Part shown: positions 17,122 through 25,099 of the stretch, piece by piece
How the letters are laid out: each line of letters begins with the position of its first letter
Numbering within the stretch: the stretch's first letter is position 1
Translations under genes and position numbers: made by a program
Notes under the pieces: generated by a model
What the model was told of the DNA's origin: nothing
The model's input: only the letters and a program-made list of their open reading frames with translations
Databases searched by the model: none
Assembly: GCA_030605095.1 (NCBI GenBank)
Contig: JAUWBJ010000005.1
Span: forward strand, 1-37,980
DNA length: 37,980 nt
Reading direction: 5' to 3'
Source: Candidatus Omnitrophota bacterium
GTDB taxonomy: Bacteria > Omnitrophota > Gorgyraeia > JABMRN01 > RBG-13-46-9

Positions 17122-18183
17122 AAGGTTCTTCACTACCAAATCCCCTACTTCGCTTGTAGAATATCCCATTCTTCCTGCTGCGAGAGATTTAAGCTTAGTG
17201 GTTACTTTCATTACTGAATCTTCGACCATTTTCGATGAGGTGCTTTCCCCTATCTCATCCAGAAGCATCGAAAGCGCGCATATGGCTGCGAGAGGGTTTA
17301 TAACGTTTTTACCGGTGTATTTCGGGGCGGAACCGCCTATGGGCTCAAACATGGAAACGCCTTCCGGATTGAGATTCCCGCCGGCAGCAATGCCCATGCC
17401 TCCCTGTATCATTGCGCCCAAATCTGTAATAATGTCTCCGAACATATTATCCGTTACGATCACGTCAAACCACTCGGGATTCTTCAGCATCCACATGCAG
17501 CAAGCATCGACATGGGTGTAATCCGTTTTTATACCTGAGTATTTCTTTGCGACTTCATAAAATGTTCTCTCCCACAAATCCCACGCATATGTAAGAACGT
17601 TTGTCTTGCCGCAAAGAGTAAGCTTCTTCTCTTTATTTCTCTTTTTCGTGTATTCAAAGGCAAATTTTACACACCTCTCTACTCCACGGCGCGTATTACG
17701 GGAAACCTGAAGAGCGGTTTCATCTTTTGTCCCTTTTTTGATAAATTCCCCTTCGCCTACGTAAAGCCCTTCGTTATTTTCCCGCACTACGACAAAATCT
17801 ATATCATCCGGCCCCTTATCTTTAAGAGGCGTCCACACCCCCGGATACAGCTTAACAGGCCTTAAATTTATGTACTGTTCCAGGCTAAATCTAATCTTCA
17901 AAAGAAGCCCATTCTCCAGGATTCCGGGTTTTACATCCGGGTGTCCTACGGCGCCGAGATAGATTGCATCCATTGACTTCATCTCTTCCAGCGCGGAATC
18001 AGGCAGGACCTCGCCTGTCTTCTTGTATCTTTCCGCACCGAAATCGTACATTACTTTCTCGTATTTGAAACCGGTTTCTTTTGAGACTGCTTCCAGGACT
18101 TTTAGGCCTTCTCTTACAACTTCCGGGCCTGTTCCGTCACCCGGTATTACCGCTATCCTGTATTTCTTACCGCTTGATGGCAT
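17119..18183 (-). CDS. leuB: 3-isopropylmalate dehydrogenase
   Basis: Oxidative decarboxylation of 3-isopropylmalate with NAD in leucine synthesis. The N-terminal IPGDGTGPEVV (13-23), the substrate-binding RENNEGLYVGEGE and TDNMFGDIITDLGA blocks place it in the isopropylmalate/isocitrate dehydrogenase family. Homoisocitrate dehydrogenase and related enzymes are alternatives, but leuC and leuD directly upstream favour LeuB. It overlaps leuD by 17 bp. leuA is absent from the window. Confidence 0.93.
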   Translation of the reverse strand: MPSSGKKYRIAVIPGDGTGPEVVREGLKVLEAVSKETGFKYEKVMYDFGAERYKKTGEVLPDSALEEMKSMDAIYLGAVGHPDVKPGILENGLLLKIRFSLEQYINLRPVKLYPGVWTPLKDKGPDDIDFVVVRENNEGLYVGEGEFIKKGTKDETALQVSRNTRRGVERCVKFAFEYTKKRNKEKKLTLCGKTNVLTYAWDLWERTFYEVAKKYSGIKTDYTHVDACCMWMLKNPEWFDVIVTDNMFGDIITDLGAMIQGGMGIAAGGNLNPEGVSMFEPIGGSAPKYTGKNVINPLAAICALSMLLDEIGESTSSKMVEDSVMKVTTKLKSLAAGRMGYSTSEVGDLVVKNL

Positions 18184-18649
18184 TCAGTAATCCGCCTTTC
18201 TTTATTATTTTTTGCAGGAATGGAGGGTATGTTTCCGATTTATATTGTTTTTTTCCGGATACATCCCTTATTATACCATTTCCTGTATCCACCTCTATCT
18301 TATTCTTATCTTTTATGCCTTTTGCGGCGTCTTCGGAAGTAACAATCGGAAGCCCTGTATTTATGGCATTTCTATAAAAGATTCTCGCAAAACTTTCAGC
18401 TATAATGCATGAGATACCCGAGGCTTGAATCGCAATCGGGGCATGTTCTCTCGATGAGCCGCACCCGAAATTTCTGCCTGCTACAATTATATCACCTTTA
18501 TTTACTTTTTTTACGAAATTCTGAAGAGCGCCTTCCATGCAATGCCTGCCGAGTTCGGCCGGGTCCTTGGTATTGAGATACCTTGCCGGAATAATTTCGT
18601 CGGTATTTATATTATCCCCGAATTTATGAGCTTTACCTCTGTATTTCAC
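18167..18649 (-). CDS. leuD: 3-isopropylmalate dehydratase small subunit
   Basis: The swivelling subunit of isopropylmalate isomerase, which pairs with LeuC. At 160 residues it is of the short archaeal/HacB-like type; AGRNFGCGSSREHAP at 57-71 is the diagnostic active-site loop. The start is GTG, placed directly at the edge of the 106-bp palindromic element. The element's arm (AGGAAGGGCGGG) provides an unusually close and strong ribosome binding sequence. It overlaps leuB. Confidence 0.95.
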   Translation of the reverse strand: MKYRGKAHKFGDNINTDEIIPARYLNTKDPAELGRHCMEGALQNFVKKVNKGDIIVAGRNFGCGSSREHAPIAIQASGISCIIAESFARIFYRNAINTGLPIVTSEDAAKGIKDKNKIEVDTGNGIIRDVSGKKQYKSETYPPFLQKIIKKGGLLNAIKR

Positions 18650-18758
18650 CCCGCCCTTCCTTTTCTTTCAATTCCTATCTTTATCTTTATTTTTATCATA
18701 CTACATATGTTTTTCATTGCGATATTTACTTTAATTCTTTTAGGAAGGGCGGGGTTCA
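18645..18758. repeat. 106-bp palindromic element between leuC and leuD (copy C2)
   Basis: Inverted arms CCCCGCCCTTCCT (18649-18661) and AGGAAGGGCGGGG (18742-18754), with TTCA directly repeated on both outer sides, enclose a T-rich interior. On the coding strand the leuC stop TAG is followed immediately by the element's in-frame TGA, and its other arm carries the leuD ribosome binding site. Confidence 0.88.
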
Positions 18759-20039
18759 CTACATAACCTCTTTCGGGTGCGCTATCCTTCCGCGCACCGC
18801 GCTTGCCGCTGCGACAGCAGGCGAAGCAAGATACACCTCGCTTTTCGGGTGGCCCATACGTCCTACAAAATTTCTGTTTGTCGTCGCGATACATCGCTCG
18901 CCTTCAGCGAGTATTCCGAGATGCCCCCCTAAACAGGGGCCACAACTCGGCGTTGAAAAGACAGCCCCTGCCTCAACGAAAATCCTGGCAAGGCCCTGCC
19001 TCACCGCCTCTAAGTAAACTGCTTGCGTTGCCGGTATAACTATCAATCTTACCCCGTGCCTTACCTTTTTTCCTTTCAGAATCTTGGCAGCTATCTCTAA
19101 GTCGCTTATTCTACCATTCGTGCATGAGCCGATAACTACTTGGTCAATATGCACATTCTTCACCTTATTCACGGGCTTTGTATTGCTCGGAAGGTGCGGA
19201 AGGCTCACCTGTGGCTCGATTTTCGAAGCATCATATTCTTTTATGGCCGCGTATTGGGCATCTTTATCGCTCTTATATAATTTAAAACTCTTTCTTCTCG
19301 GTTTATTCCTTCTTATGGCGGCTTTGACATACCTTACGGCAGTTTGATCGGGTTCGATAATTCCGCATTTAGCGCCTGCTTCTATGGCCATATTGCAAAT
19401 GCTGAACCTATCGTCCATAGAAAGGTTCTTAATCGCGCTCCCTGAAAATTCCATCGCCTTATAAAGCGCGCCGTCTACGCCTATGTCACCAATGGTATGG
19501 AGAATAAGGTCTTTTCCGCTAACCCATTTCTTTAGCTTGCCGTGATAAACGAACTTAATCGACTCGGGAACCTTAAACCAGCACTCGCCTCTTATGAATG
19601 CGGCTGCTAAATCTGTCGAGCCGACGCCGCATGAGAAACAGCCGAGCGCCCCGTAAGTGCACGTATGCGAATCGGCGCCGATAACGAGATTTCCCGGTAA
19701 AACCAGCCCCAACTCCGGAAGTAGGGCGTGCTCTATGCCCATTCTTCCGACTTCGTAATAGTGCTCTATGCCGTGTTTTTTAGAAAATTCATACAGCACC
19801 TTCGCCTGATTGGCACTCTTCATATCCTTTGCAGGCGTGAAGTGGTCGGGTATAAGGGCTATTCTTGACCTGTCAAAGACCTTCTTGGTGCCGGTTCTTT
19901 CGAACTGGTCAATCGCAATCGGAGCAGTTATGTCGTTTCCGAGGCAAAAGTCTATGCGGGCATTAATAAAATCACCCGGCTTTATCGATTTTGCCTTGCT
20001 ATGAGCCCGCAGAATCTTTTCCGTTATAGTATATCCCAT
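18759..20039 (-). CDS. leuC: 3-isopropylmalate dehydratase large subunit
   Basis: The iron-sulfur subunit of isopropylmalate isomerase. The three cluster cysteines are in VIGSCTNGR and [11 protein letters not shown] (C-terminal third). The sequence resembles the shorter LeuC/HacA type of about 420 residues. The start [10 protein letters not shown] is chosen over the 17-residue longer ORF because it matches the family N-terminus and because the candidate -10 box lies inside the extension. No ribosome binding site precedes this ATG, which fits a leaderless transcript. It leads the leuCDB-asd run. Confidence 0.94.
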   Translation of the reverse strand: MGYTITEKILRAHSKAKSIKPGDFINARIDFCLGNDITAPIAIDQFERTGTKKVFDRSRIALIPDHFTPAKDMKSANQAKVLYEFSKKHGIEHYYEVGRMGIEHALLPELGLVLPGNLVIGADSHTCTYGALGCFSCGVGSTDLAAAFIRGECWFKVPESIKFVYHGKLKKWVSGKDLILHTIGDIGVDGALYKAMEFSGSAIKNLSMDDRFSICNMAIEAGAKCGIIEPDQTAVRYVKAAIRRNKPRRKSFKLYKSDKDAQYAAIKEYDASKIEPQVSLPHLPSNTKPVNKVKNVHIDQVVIGSCTNGRISDLEIAAKILKGKKVRHGVRLIVIPATQAVYLEAVRQGLARIFVEAGAVFSTPSCGPCLGGHLGILAEGERCIATTNRNFVGRMGHPKSEVYLASPAVAAASAVRGRIAHPKEVM

Positions 20040-20048
20040 TAGGTTGTA

Positions 20049-20076
20049 ATTGTACCACTTCGTACCAAAAATGCAA
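20049..20076 (-). promoter_or_regulatory. Candidate promoter of leuC (leaderless)
   Basis: TTGCAT (20076-20071), a 16-bp spacer and TACAAT (20054-20049). The predicted start point is only a few bases before the chosen leuC ATG. Confidence 0.5.
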
Positions 20077-20259
20077 TCGTTTTTTATCAAGGGGGAAGTG
20101 CGGCCGTAAGCCCTTTTGAGGAAATTTTTACTTAAGTTCGAAACTCCCTACACCGGTTCTATCTTCTCTGTTGTGTTTATCATAGACAGAGAGCTGGTAG
20201 TAGATTGTTTGTCCGTTTATCCGTTTATTTGTTTGTTGATTTGTTAATAGGAGATCTAT
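20077..20259. other. Non-coding junction upstream of leuC
   Basis: No gene is seen here. The right part holds short tandem units related to GTTTATCC/GTTTGTT (about 20195-20248). The middle can form a small hairpin with arms CTCTGT / ACAGAG. I found no T-box or other riboswitch core. Confidence 0.5.
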
Positions 20260-20715
20260 TTAATGCTTGCGTTTTTTGGAGGTTTTTCTCAATCGAAGTA
20301 AATACTTTAAATCTTGTAGGTCTTGTGCCCGGCCGGCAGCCTGTTTCATCTTAATAAGGTCTTCCAGTGAAGCAAAATTAACAAAAATATCGCCAAATTT
20401 AGCTTTTACTTTATTCTTCCAGACTTTTTCAAATGTTGCCCCTTTTACAAATGGATGTATATCTGTCTCTACTGCATATTGACGAATCAAGAGTTTCTTC
20501 GTAAGGAGCTCCTCCACGGTAACGTCAGTCATATCATATCCAAACTCTTTCAAGGATTTCCATGTCTTTTCTGCATTAGGCCTGTCGGGTTTTATAAAAA
20601 TGTCTATGTCTAATGTGGCGCGGGAATAGCCGTGAACAGGAAAGGCGGTTGCTCCGATTACAACAAAATAAACCTTATGCTCTTTTAATAATTTGAGAAG
20701 TTTTTCTGTATCCAC
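20260..20715 (-). CDS. Nucleotidyltransferase-fold protein of a second two-gene module
   Basis: A 151-residue protein with VVIGATAFPVHGYSRATLDIDIF at about residues 18-40, in which the glycine and the DID aspartates define the nucleotidyltransferase fold. ASLEDLIKMKQAAGRAQDLQDL follows, the usual C-terminal helix of AbiEii/DUF6036-like proteins. The start is GTG and overlaps the preceding small gene by 41 bp in another frame. It could be one half of a toxin-antitoxin pair; this is inference from gene arrangement. The fold call is fairly secure, the substrate unknown. Confidence 0.75.
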   Translation of the reverse strand: MDTEKLLKLLKEHKVYFVVIGATAFPVHGYSRATLDIDIFIKPDRPNAEKTWKSLKEFGYDMTDVTVEELLTKKLLIRQYAVETDIHPFVKGATFEKVWKNKVKAKFGDIFVNFASLEDLIKMKQAAGRAQDLQDLKYLLRLRKTSKKRKH

Positions 20716-20857
20716 GGTTTTTTAGGATGTTACAAATCTCTTGGGTCTTTTTAAGCATCATCTCAAATCTTTGTTTTGTCGTTAAAGATTTGAGATAATT
20801 TAACTCAAATTCGATTTCTTTATTCGGATTAGACTTGCTCAATTTCAAGATAGGCAT
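20675..20857 (-). CDS. Small protein partnered with second nucleotidyltransferase
   Basis: 60 residues, lysine-rich, predicted mostly helical (EIEFELNYLKSLTTKQRFEMML). No family is recognised by eye. AGGAAGAG precedes the ATG and a near-consensus promoter lies about 30 bp upstream, so it is likely to be expressed. The downstream nucleotidyltransferase starts within its last 41 bases. Confidence 0.6.
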   Translation of the reverse strand: MPILKLSKSNPNKEIEFELNYLKSLTTKQRFEMMLKKTQEICNILKNRGYRKTSQIIKRA

Positions 20858-20887
20858 TTTTAACTCTTCCTCACTCCATTTTCATAT

Positions 20888-20916
20888 ATTATACCATTAC
20901 TTAACAACAAATTCAA
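20888..20916 (-). promoter_or_regulatory. Promoter of the second nucleotidyltransferase module
   Basis: TTGAAT (20916-20911), a 17-bp spacer and a perfect TATAAT (20893-20888), located between the TreT-like gene and the small gene. Confidence 0.8.
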
Positions 20917-20933
20917 AAAAATCTTCATTTGTA

Positions 20934-22151
20934 CTACAAGTAAATAATATCCTCGGGATTGTATAAGTAGAGGAAGAGGAGCATGTAGTCGCGTAAGTGG
21001 CGGGTGGATAAGAAGTTGCGTCGGACGTGCTCTTTGCCGTTTCTTCCAAGGCGTTTTGCATATTCGGGATTATTGAGTAGCTCCCGTATCCAGAGCGCTG
21101 CTCCCCCGACAGTGTAACATAGAAGGCCGCTATACCTGTGGTTTATCTGTAATGGGATTCCACCGACAGCAGAAGCGACAACAGGTTTCGCTTTCCAGAG
21201 TGCCTCTGTTACGGTCAGGGCAAACCCTTCTCTTATGGACTTTTGAATGATTACATCGGAGGCTCGCTGAATGGCGTTTACATCAAAATCATTACTTTCG
21301 GGCTCTATCAGCAAAACATGTATATTGGGGTCATCGCCTTTCTTTTCCATAACCTCATTCAGGACCACGTCTGTTTCGGGGTCATCGGCTGCCCTGTTTC
21401 CGGCTAATATAAGCTGGCAATCTATGTATTTCTTGACGAGTTTATAGGCCTCGATTACGCCTATAGGGTCTTTGAGATGATCAAATCTTGAAATCTGAGA
21501 TATGATGGGTTTATTCTTTTCAATGCCGTATTTCTTTAGGACGCTCGCTATCTCTGTGGCGGTAAGCTCCCGGTTCTTTTCACTAAAGGGGTCGATAGAT
21601 GGTGTAACGAGAAATTGCGAAATCTTCAGTTCTCGCGCAAATTTAGGGCTTGAAAAAATTGATATGTCGTATTGTTCTATAAAGCGGCGTAAAAATTCCC
21701 ATACCTCCATATATGGATTTGAGACATCGACATGGCAACGCCAAATCCATTTATTTCCTTTGCTTTTTTTATCAACCAGCATGATAGGCTGCGGGTCGTG
21801 AACAAAAACAATATCGCCGTATATTTTGGTATCCTTTAAAATGCTTTTACCTGTCGATAAAAACTTGTCGAACATGCCTTGAGTAATTTCAATTTTCCTT
21901 CCGTGCAATGCGTTGTGAAAAGCCTTTGTCACGTTGAAATAATCAGGGGTAGCTGTTATTGTGTCCCAGCTGGCGTCGATTCCTAAATCGTTCAAAAGCG
22001 GAATGAGCCTTGAAAGTATCTCGGCAACACCCCCGCCAGTTTTTGTAGAATTTATGCACTGGATTTTCTTCTTTTTAAGCTTTTTGCTTATAAGCACAAG
22101 CTCGTGAATGATGTCTTTGCCGACTATTTTTTCGTAATCAGCTATTCTCAT
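20934..22151 (-). CDS. TreT-like trehalose synthase (GT4 glycosyltransferase)
   Basis: A 405-residue retaining GT-B glycosyltransferase. The N-terminal INSTKTGGGVAEILSRLIPLL and the DYFNVTKAFHNALHG stretch are typical of trehalose glycosyltransferring synthase (TreT) and trehalose phosphorylase; the acceptor-domain block SIREGFALTVTEALWKAKPVVAS (about residues 305-327) carries the GT4 donor-site glutamates. TreT makes trehalose from a nucleotide sugar and glucose, or runs in reverse. Neighbouring otsA and otsB support trehalose metabolism. Phosphorylase or synthase activity cannot be separated by eye. Confidence 0.82.
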   Translation of the reverse strand: MRIADYEKIVGKDIIHELVLISKKLKKKKIQCINSTKTGGGVAEILSRLIPLLNDLGIDASWDTITATPDYFNVTKAFHNALHGRKIEITQGMFDKFLSTGKSILKDTKIYGDIVFVHDPQPIMLVDKKSKGNKWIWRCHVDVSNPYMEVWEFLRRFIEQYDISIFSSPKFARELKISQFLVTPSIDPFSEKNRELTATEIASVLKKYGIEKNKPIISQISRFDHLKDPIGVIEAYKLVKKYIDCQLILAGNRAADDPETDVVLNEVMEKKGDDPNIHVLLIEPESNDFDVNAIQRASDVIIQKSIREGFALTVTEALWKAKPVVASAVGGIPLQINHRYSGLLCYTVGGAALWIRELLNNPEYAKRLGRNGKEHVRRNFLSTRHLRDYMLLFLYLYNPEDIIYL

Positions 22152-22842
22152 GCTTCTCTCTACTCTCTACTTTTTTCGTGCAATATTCTTTTATAACGTC
22201 TGTCAATTTTCGTCTTAATCCTTCCATTGTAAAAGTATAAGGGTCTAAGCTAGCTATAACGTTTGCCAGCTCGGGGGCGCCGGCTGAGGTGCCTATCCAG
22301 AAGGAAAAATCATTTATTCCCTTTTCCAATCTCAGACGCGCTTCAAATATATGGAAATATATGGAGTGAATAGTAATTTTATTTAAAATCATCTGAAATT
22401 CCTTAAGATTGTGCGCTGCAAAACCTGTCGGAATAACAAAGCTATGGGCTTTTATAAACTCAAATTCCCTGCCCTGCGGCGCGTACCTCAGAGGGCTCTT
22501 GTTCTCGAACAGGTGATTTTCGATAACATTTATTATCCTTTCTCTTAGCTCCCTGATAGTGCTGAACTGGCATATATCTATACTCGCCAGCTCTTCCCCT
22601 AACTTGTATTCCCCTAAAACGCGCGATACCCAATATGCGAAGTCATTGGGCGGTTCGGGCGAAAGGGTTTGATGTCGCTGGAGGAAAACGTGGGTATGGT
22701 AATATATAACGGAACCGGAAACCTCTTTAATTATCTCCACAAGTCCCTTAAGGTTTCTGGCGTGTTTACCGGTAAGCTCTCGAAGCTTAACGCTTGTATA
22801 AAATTGGAACGGATTTTTAGCCTTTTTAGTCCACAAACTCAT
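22138..22842 (-). CDS. DUF5752-like protein of the trehalose cluster
   Basis: A 234-residue soluble protein without recognised catalytic motif. The opening FYTSVKLRELTGKHARNL and the histidine-rich YYHTHVFLQRHQ are what I remember of the DUF5752 family, which often accompanies glycosyltransferase or trehalose genes; this assignment is from memory and only moderately certain. It overlaps otsB upstream by 17 bp and TreT downstream by 14 bp, which argues for a linked role such as a regulator or subunit. No signal peptide or membrane segment is evident. Confidence 0.6.
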   Translation of the reverse strand: MSLWTKKAKNPFQFYTSVKLRELTGKHARNLKGLVEIIKEVSGSVIYYHTHVFLQRHQTLSPEPPNDFAYWVSRVLGEYKLGEELASIDICQFSTIRELRERIINVIENHLFENKSPLRYAPQGREFEFIKAHSFVIPTGFAAHNLKEFQMILNKITIHSIYFHIFEARLRLEKGINDFSFWIGTSAGAPELANVIASLDPYTFTMEGLRRKLTDVIKEYCTKKVESREKHENS

Positions 22843-23608
22843 AAAGAAACTTAATTACCTCTTTCGGTGAATTCAATCTGTATTGCGCAAACGTCTTTTT
22901 TCTATTCTTCGAGACGAGGATGCTGATTCCCCTTTTGCCAAGCGCTTTAAAAGCATCTTCGTCTGTCCTGTCATCGCCTATGCAGATTGGTATGGCTCTT
23001 CTCGATTTTAACCTTCGGAGAACCCAGTTTACAATATCGCCTTTATTCCATTTTATATTCGGGTGAAGCTCCAGAACCTTTTTGCCTTCTGTAATCTTTA
23101 TTTTTCCTCGTTTCAGTAAATCTTTTATCGTATTTTTGAATACCCTTTTGAGGATTGGAACTTTATCAGAATTAACCAATCTGTAATGCAAGCTCAGAGT
23201 ATAAGTTTTACTCTCTAAAATTACCCCTTTAAACCGTAGTTTTTTCTTCAGGATATTATAGGATTTCTGTATAAACGGTTTCAGCGCTTTTGCGCTTCGA
23301 TTTATATATTTAAGTCCGGGCCCGACAAGCTCTATGCCATGATTGCCGATATAGTAAAGTGATTTTACTCCGATTAAATTCTTAACATCTTTCAAAGAGC
23401 GGCCACTTATGATAAAAACTTTCGACGATGCCCTCTTTGCCAGTTTTTTCAAAAGAGTTTTTGTATCTCTGTCGAGCCTGGCAAGGCCCGGCTTTTTTTT
23501 AATAGGCGTCAAGGTGCCGTCATAATCCAGAAAAAATATTATTTTCTTAGCGCGCTCTATTTTCTCTGCTATATCTTTTTCAATTCTTCTAAGAATTTTC
23601 CCGCCCAT
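22826..23608 (-). CDS. otsB: Trehalose-6-phosphate phosphatase
   Basis: A HAD-superfamily phosphatase. The nucleophile motif FLDYDGTLTP is at residues 26-35 with D28 and D30, SGR in FIISGRSL is motif II, and GDDRTDEDAF near 212-221 is motif III. The length of 260 residues is normal. It overlaps otsA by 40 bp, so the two are translationally linked and the T6P intermediate is handled by neighbouring products. Confidence 0.95.
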   Translation of the reverse strand: MGGKILRRIEKDIAEKIERAKKIIFFLDYDGTLTPIKKKPGLARLDRDTKTLLKKLAKRASSKVFIISGRSLKDVKNLIGVKSLYYIGNHGIELVGPGLKYINRSAKALKPFIQKSYNILKKKLRFKGVILESKTYTLSLHYRLVNSDKVPILKRVFKNTIKDLLKRGKIKITEGKKVLELHPNIKWNKGDIVNWVLRRLKSRRAIPICIGDDRTDEDAFKALGKRGISILVSKNRKKTFAQYRLNSPKEVIKFLYEFVD

Positions 23609-25038
23609 TTATAAATATTATTTTCCTTCACCACCGCTCTCAAACGCTTCATTCTTTTTTCTTTTTTCTCCCGGGGGAGTTCTATGGCCTTTTTTATCGC
23701 TTTAGCGAAGTTTTCCCTGTCGTATGGATTTACGAACATCGCACCGCCCAGTTCCCTCGCGGCGCCTGTAAACTGGCTCAAAAGAAGCACGCCGTCTAAG
23801 TCATTTCTCGCTGCAATAAACTCCTTGCAAACGAGATTCATGCCGTCGTGCAAAGGGGTTACGATGCATGCGTCGGCTATTTTATAAAGCGCGATGACTT
23901 CTTTTCTCGACATGTGTTTTTTGATAAATAGTATCGGAAACCATTTTTCAGTCGAGTGCTTCCAATTCACCTCTTCCACCAGGTTGCTAAGCCTGTCGTT
24001 CAGCGCTTTATATTCCGGTATATGCATTCGGCTCAAGCCGCCCTTCTGGATAAATACGACCTTGCCTTTGTATTGGGGGAATTTTTCGAAGAAGCGGTCT
24101 ATTCCCTGAATTTTCTCAACCAGGCCCTTTGTGTAATCTATCCTGTCCAATCCGACCATCACGAAGGTGCCGTCCTTTATGGCGAATTCTTCCCTTAATT
24201 TCGTCATTGCGTTTTTTATTTCTTTCGAATCCGCGGCTTTCGACGTTTCCTCAAAATCTACGCTAATGGGAAACGCCCTTATAAGCGTTTCGTGTCCGCC
24301 GTAAGTAACGGAGTTCCTTTCTCTGTCTATCCTCGCTTCCATTTCCAGCCTTAACGTCTCCACAAAATTGTTGCAATGGTATCTTATATGAAACCCTAAA
24401 AGGTCATTTGCCAAAAGCCCTTCCAATATTTCAATCTTCTGGGGGCATATTCTGAATGCTTCGGGGTTCGGCCACGGTATATGAAGAAAATGGGCGGTGA
24501 GCAGATTCTTATTCTTTTCTTTCAACAATTTGCTGAGAAGCATCAGGTGGTAATCCTGAATCCACACAAATGCCTTTTTATCCTTTACGATATCGAGTAT
24601 GGTGTCGGCAAATTTCTGGTTTACTATTTTATAGTAAGCCCAGTCTACTGCGTCGAAACTTGGGCCGGTATATGCCATGTGGCACAGCGGCCATATACCC
24701 TTATTCGAATATCCGTAGTAATAGCCGTTTTCCTCGTCCTTGGTAAGCCATATTCTTCTCAGTTTATACTTGGGGGCTTCCGGAGGAACCTTTATCTCAT
24801 TATTTTTATCGACAACTTCCCTATCGGCGCTTCCGCTTCCGTATGCTACCCATGTGCCTCTACACACTCTCATTATAGGGTCCAATGCCGTAACGGCTCC
24901 GCCAACAGGCCTTATATATTCGATTTTGCCTTCTTTATAAACGTGTAGATAAGGCTCCCGATTGGAGGCAATAATCAGTAATCGATTACCTATTATTTTC
25001 TTTATTGTTCTATTAAGCTGACTTTTTGTCCAAGGCAT
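23569..25038 (-). CDS. otsA: Trehalose-6-phosphate synthase
   Basis: A GT20 enzyme joining a nucleotide glucose and glucose-6-phosphate. Donor and acceptor motifs are present: SNREPYLH near the N-terminus, VWIQDYHLMLL, DRIDYTKGLVEK, and TPLHDGMNLVCKEF near the C-terminus. The start at MPWTKSQ is chosen because AAAGG lies 8 bases before it; the ORF track begins three codons earlier at GTG inside this sequence. It is the first gene of the trehalose group and has its own promoter. Confidence 0.94.
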   Translation of the reverse strand: MPWTKSQLNRTIKKIIGNRLLIIASNREPYLHVYKEGKIEYIRPVGGAVTALDPIMRVCRGTWVAYGSGSADREVVDKNNEIKVPPEAPKYKLRRIWLTKDEENGYYYGYSNKGIWPLCHMAYTGPSFDAVDWAYYKIVNQKFADTILDIVKDKKAFVWIQDYHLMLLSKLLKEKNKNLLTAHFLHIPWPNPEAFRICPQKIEILEGLLANDLLGFHIRYHCNNFVETLRLEMEARIDRERNSVTYGGHETLIRAFPISVDFEETSKAADSKEIKNAMTKLREEFAIKDGTFVMVGLDRIDYTKGLVEKIQGIDRFFEKFPQYKGKVVFIQKGGLSRMHIPEYKALNDRLSNLVEEVNWKHSTEKWFPILFIKKHMSRKEVIALYKIADACIVTPLHDGMNLVCKEFIAARNDLDGVLLLSQFTGAARELGGAMFVNPYDRENFAKAIKKAIELPREKKEKRMKRLRAVVKENNIYKWAGKFLEELKKI

Positions 25039-25064
25039 GTATTGCACCTTTTTATAATATAATT

Positions 25065-25093
25065 AGTATATATGAGATTGCGAAAGTTTGCAA
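25065..25093 (-). promoter_or_regulatory. Promoter of the otsA-otsB-DUF5752-treT group
   Basis: TTGCAA (25093-25088), a 17-bp spacer and TATACT (25070-25065) lie directly after the stop of the transporter ATPase gene. Confidence 0.75.
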
Positions 25094-25099
25094 GGTTAA

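Noticed and set aside
18646-18894. 82-codon ORF across the leuC end and the palindromic element
   Set aside because: It overlaps the conserved leuC 3' end in another frame and continues through the repeat; no ribosome binding site or family match is apparent.
20077-20259. T-box or leucine leader riboswitch before leuC
   Set aside because: No T-box core, leucine-codon-rich leader peptide or terminator/antiterminator pair could be identified.
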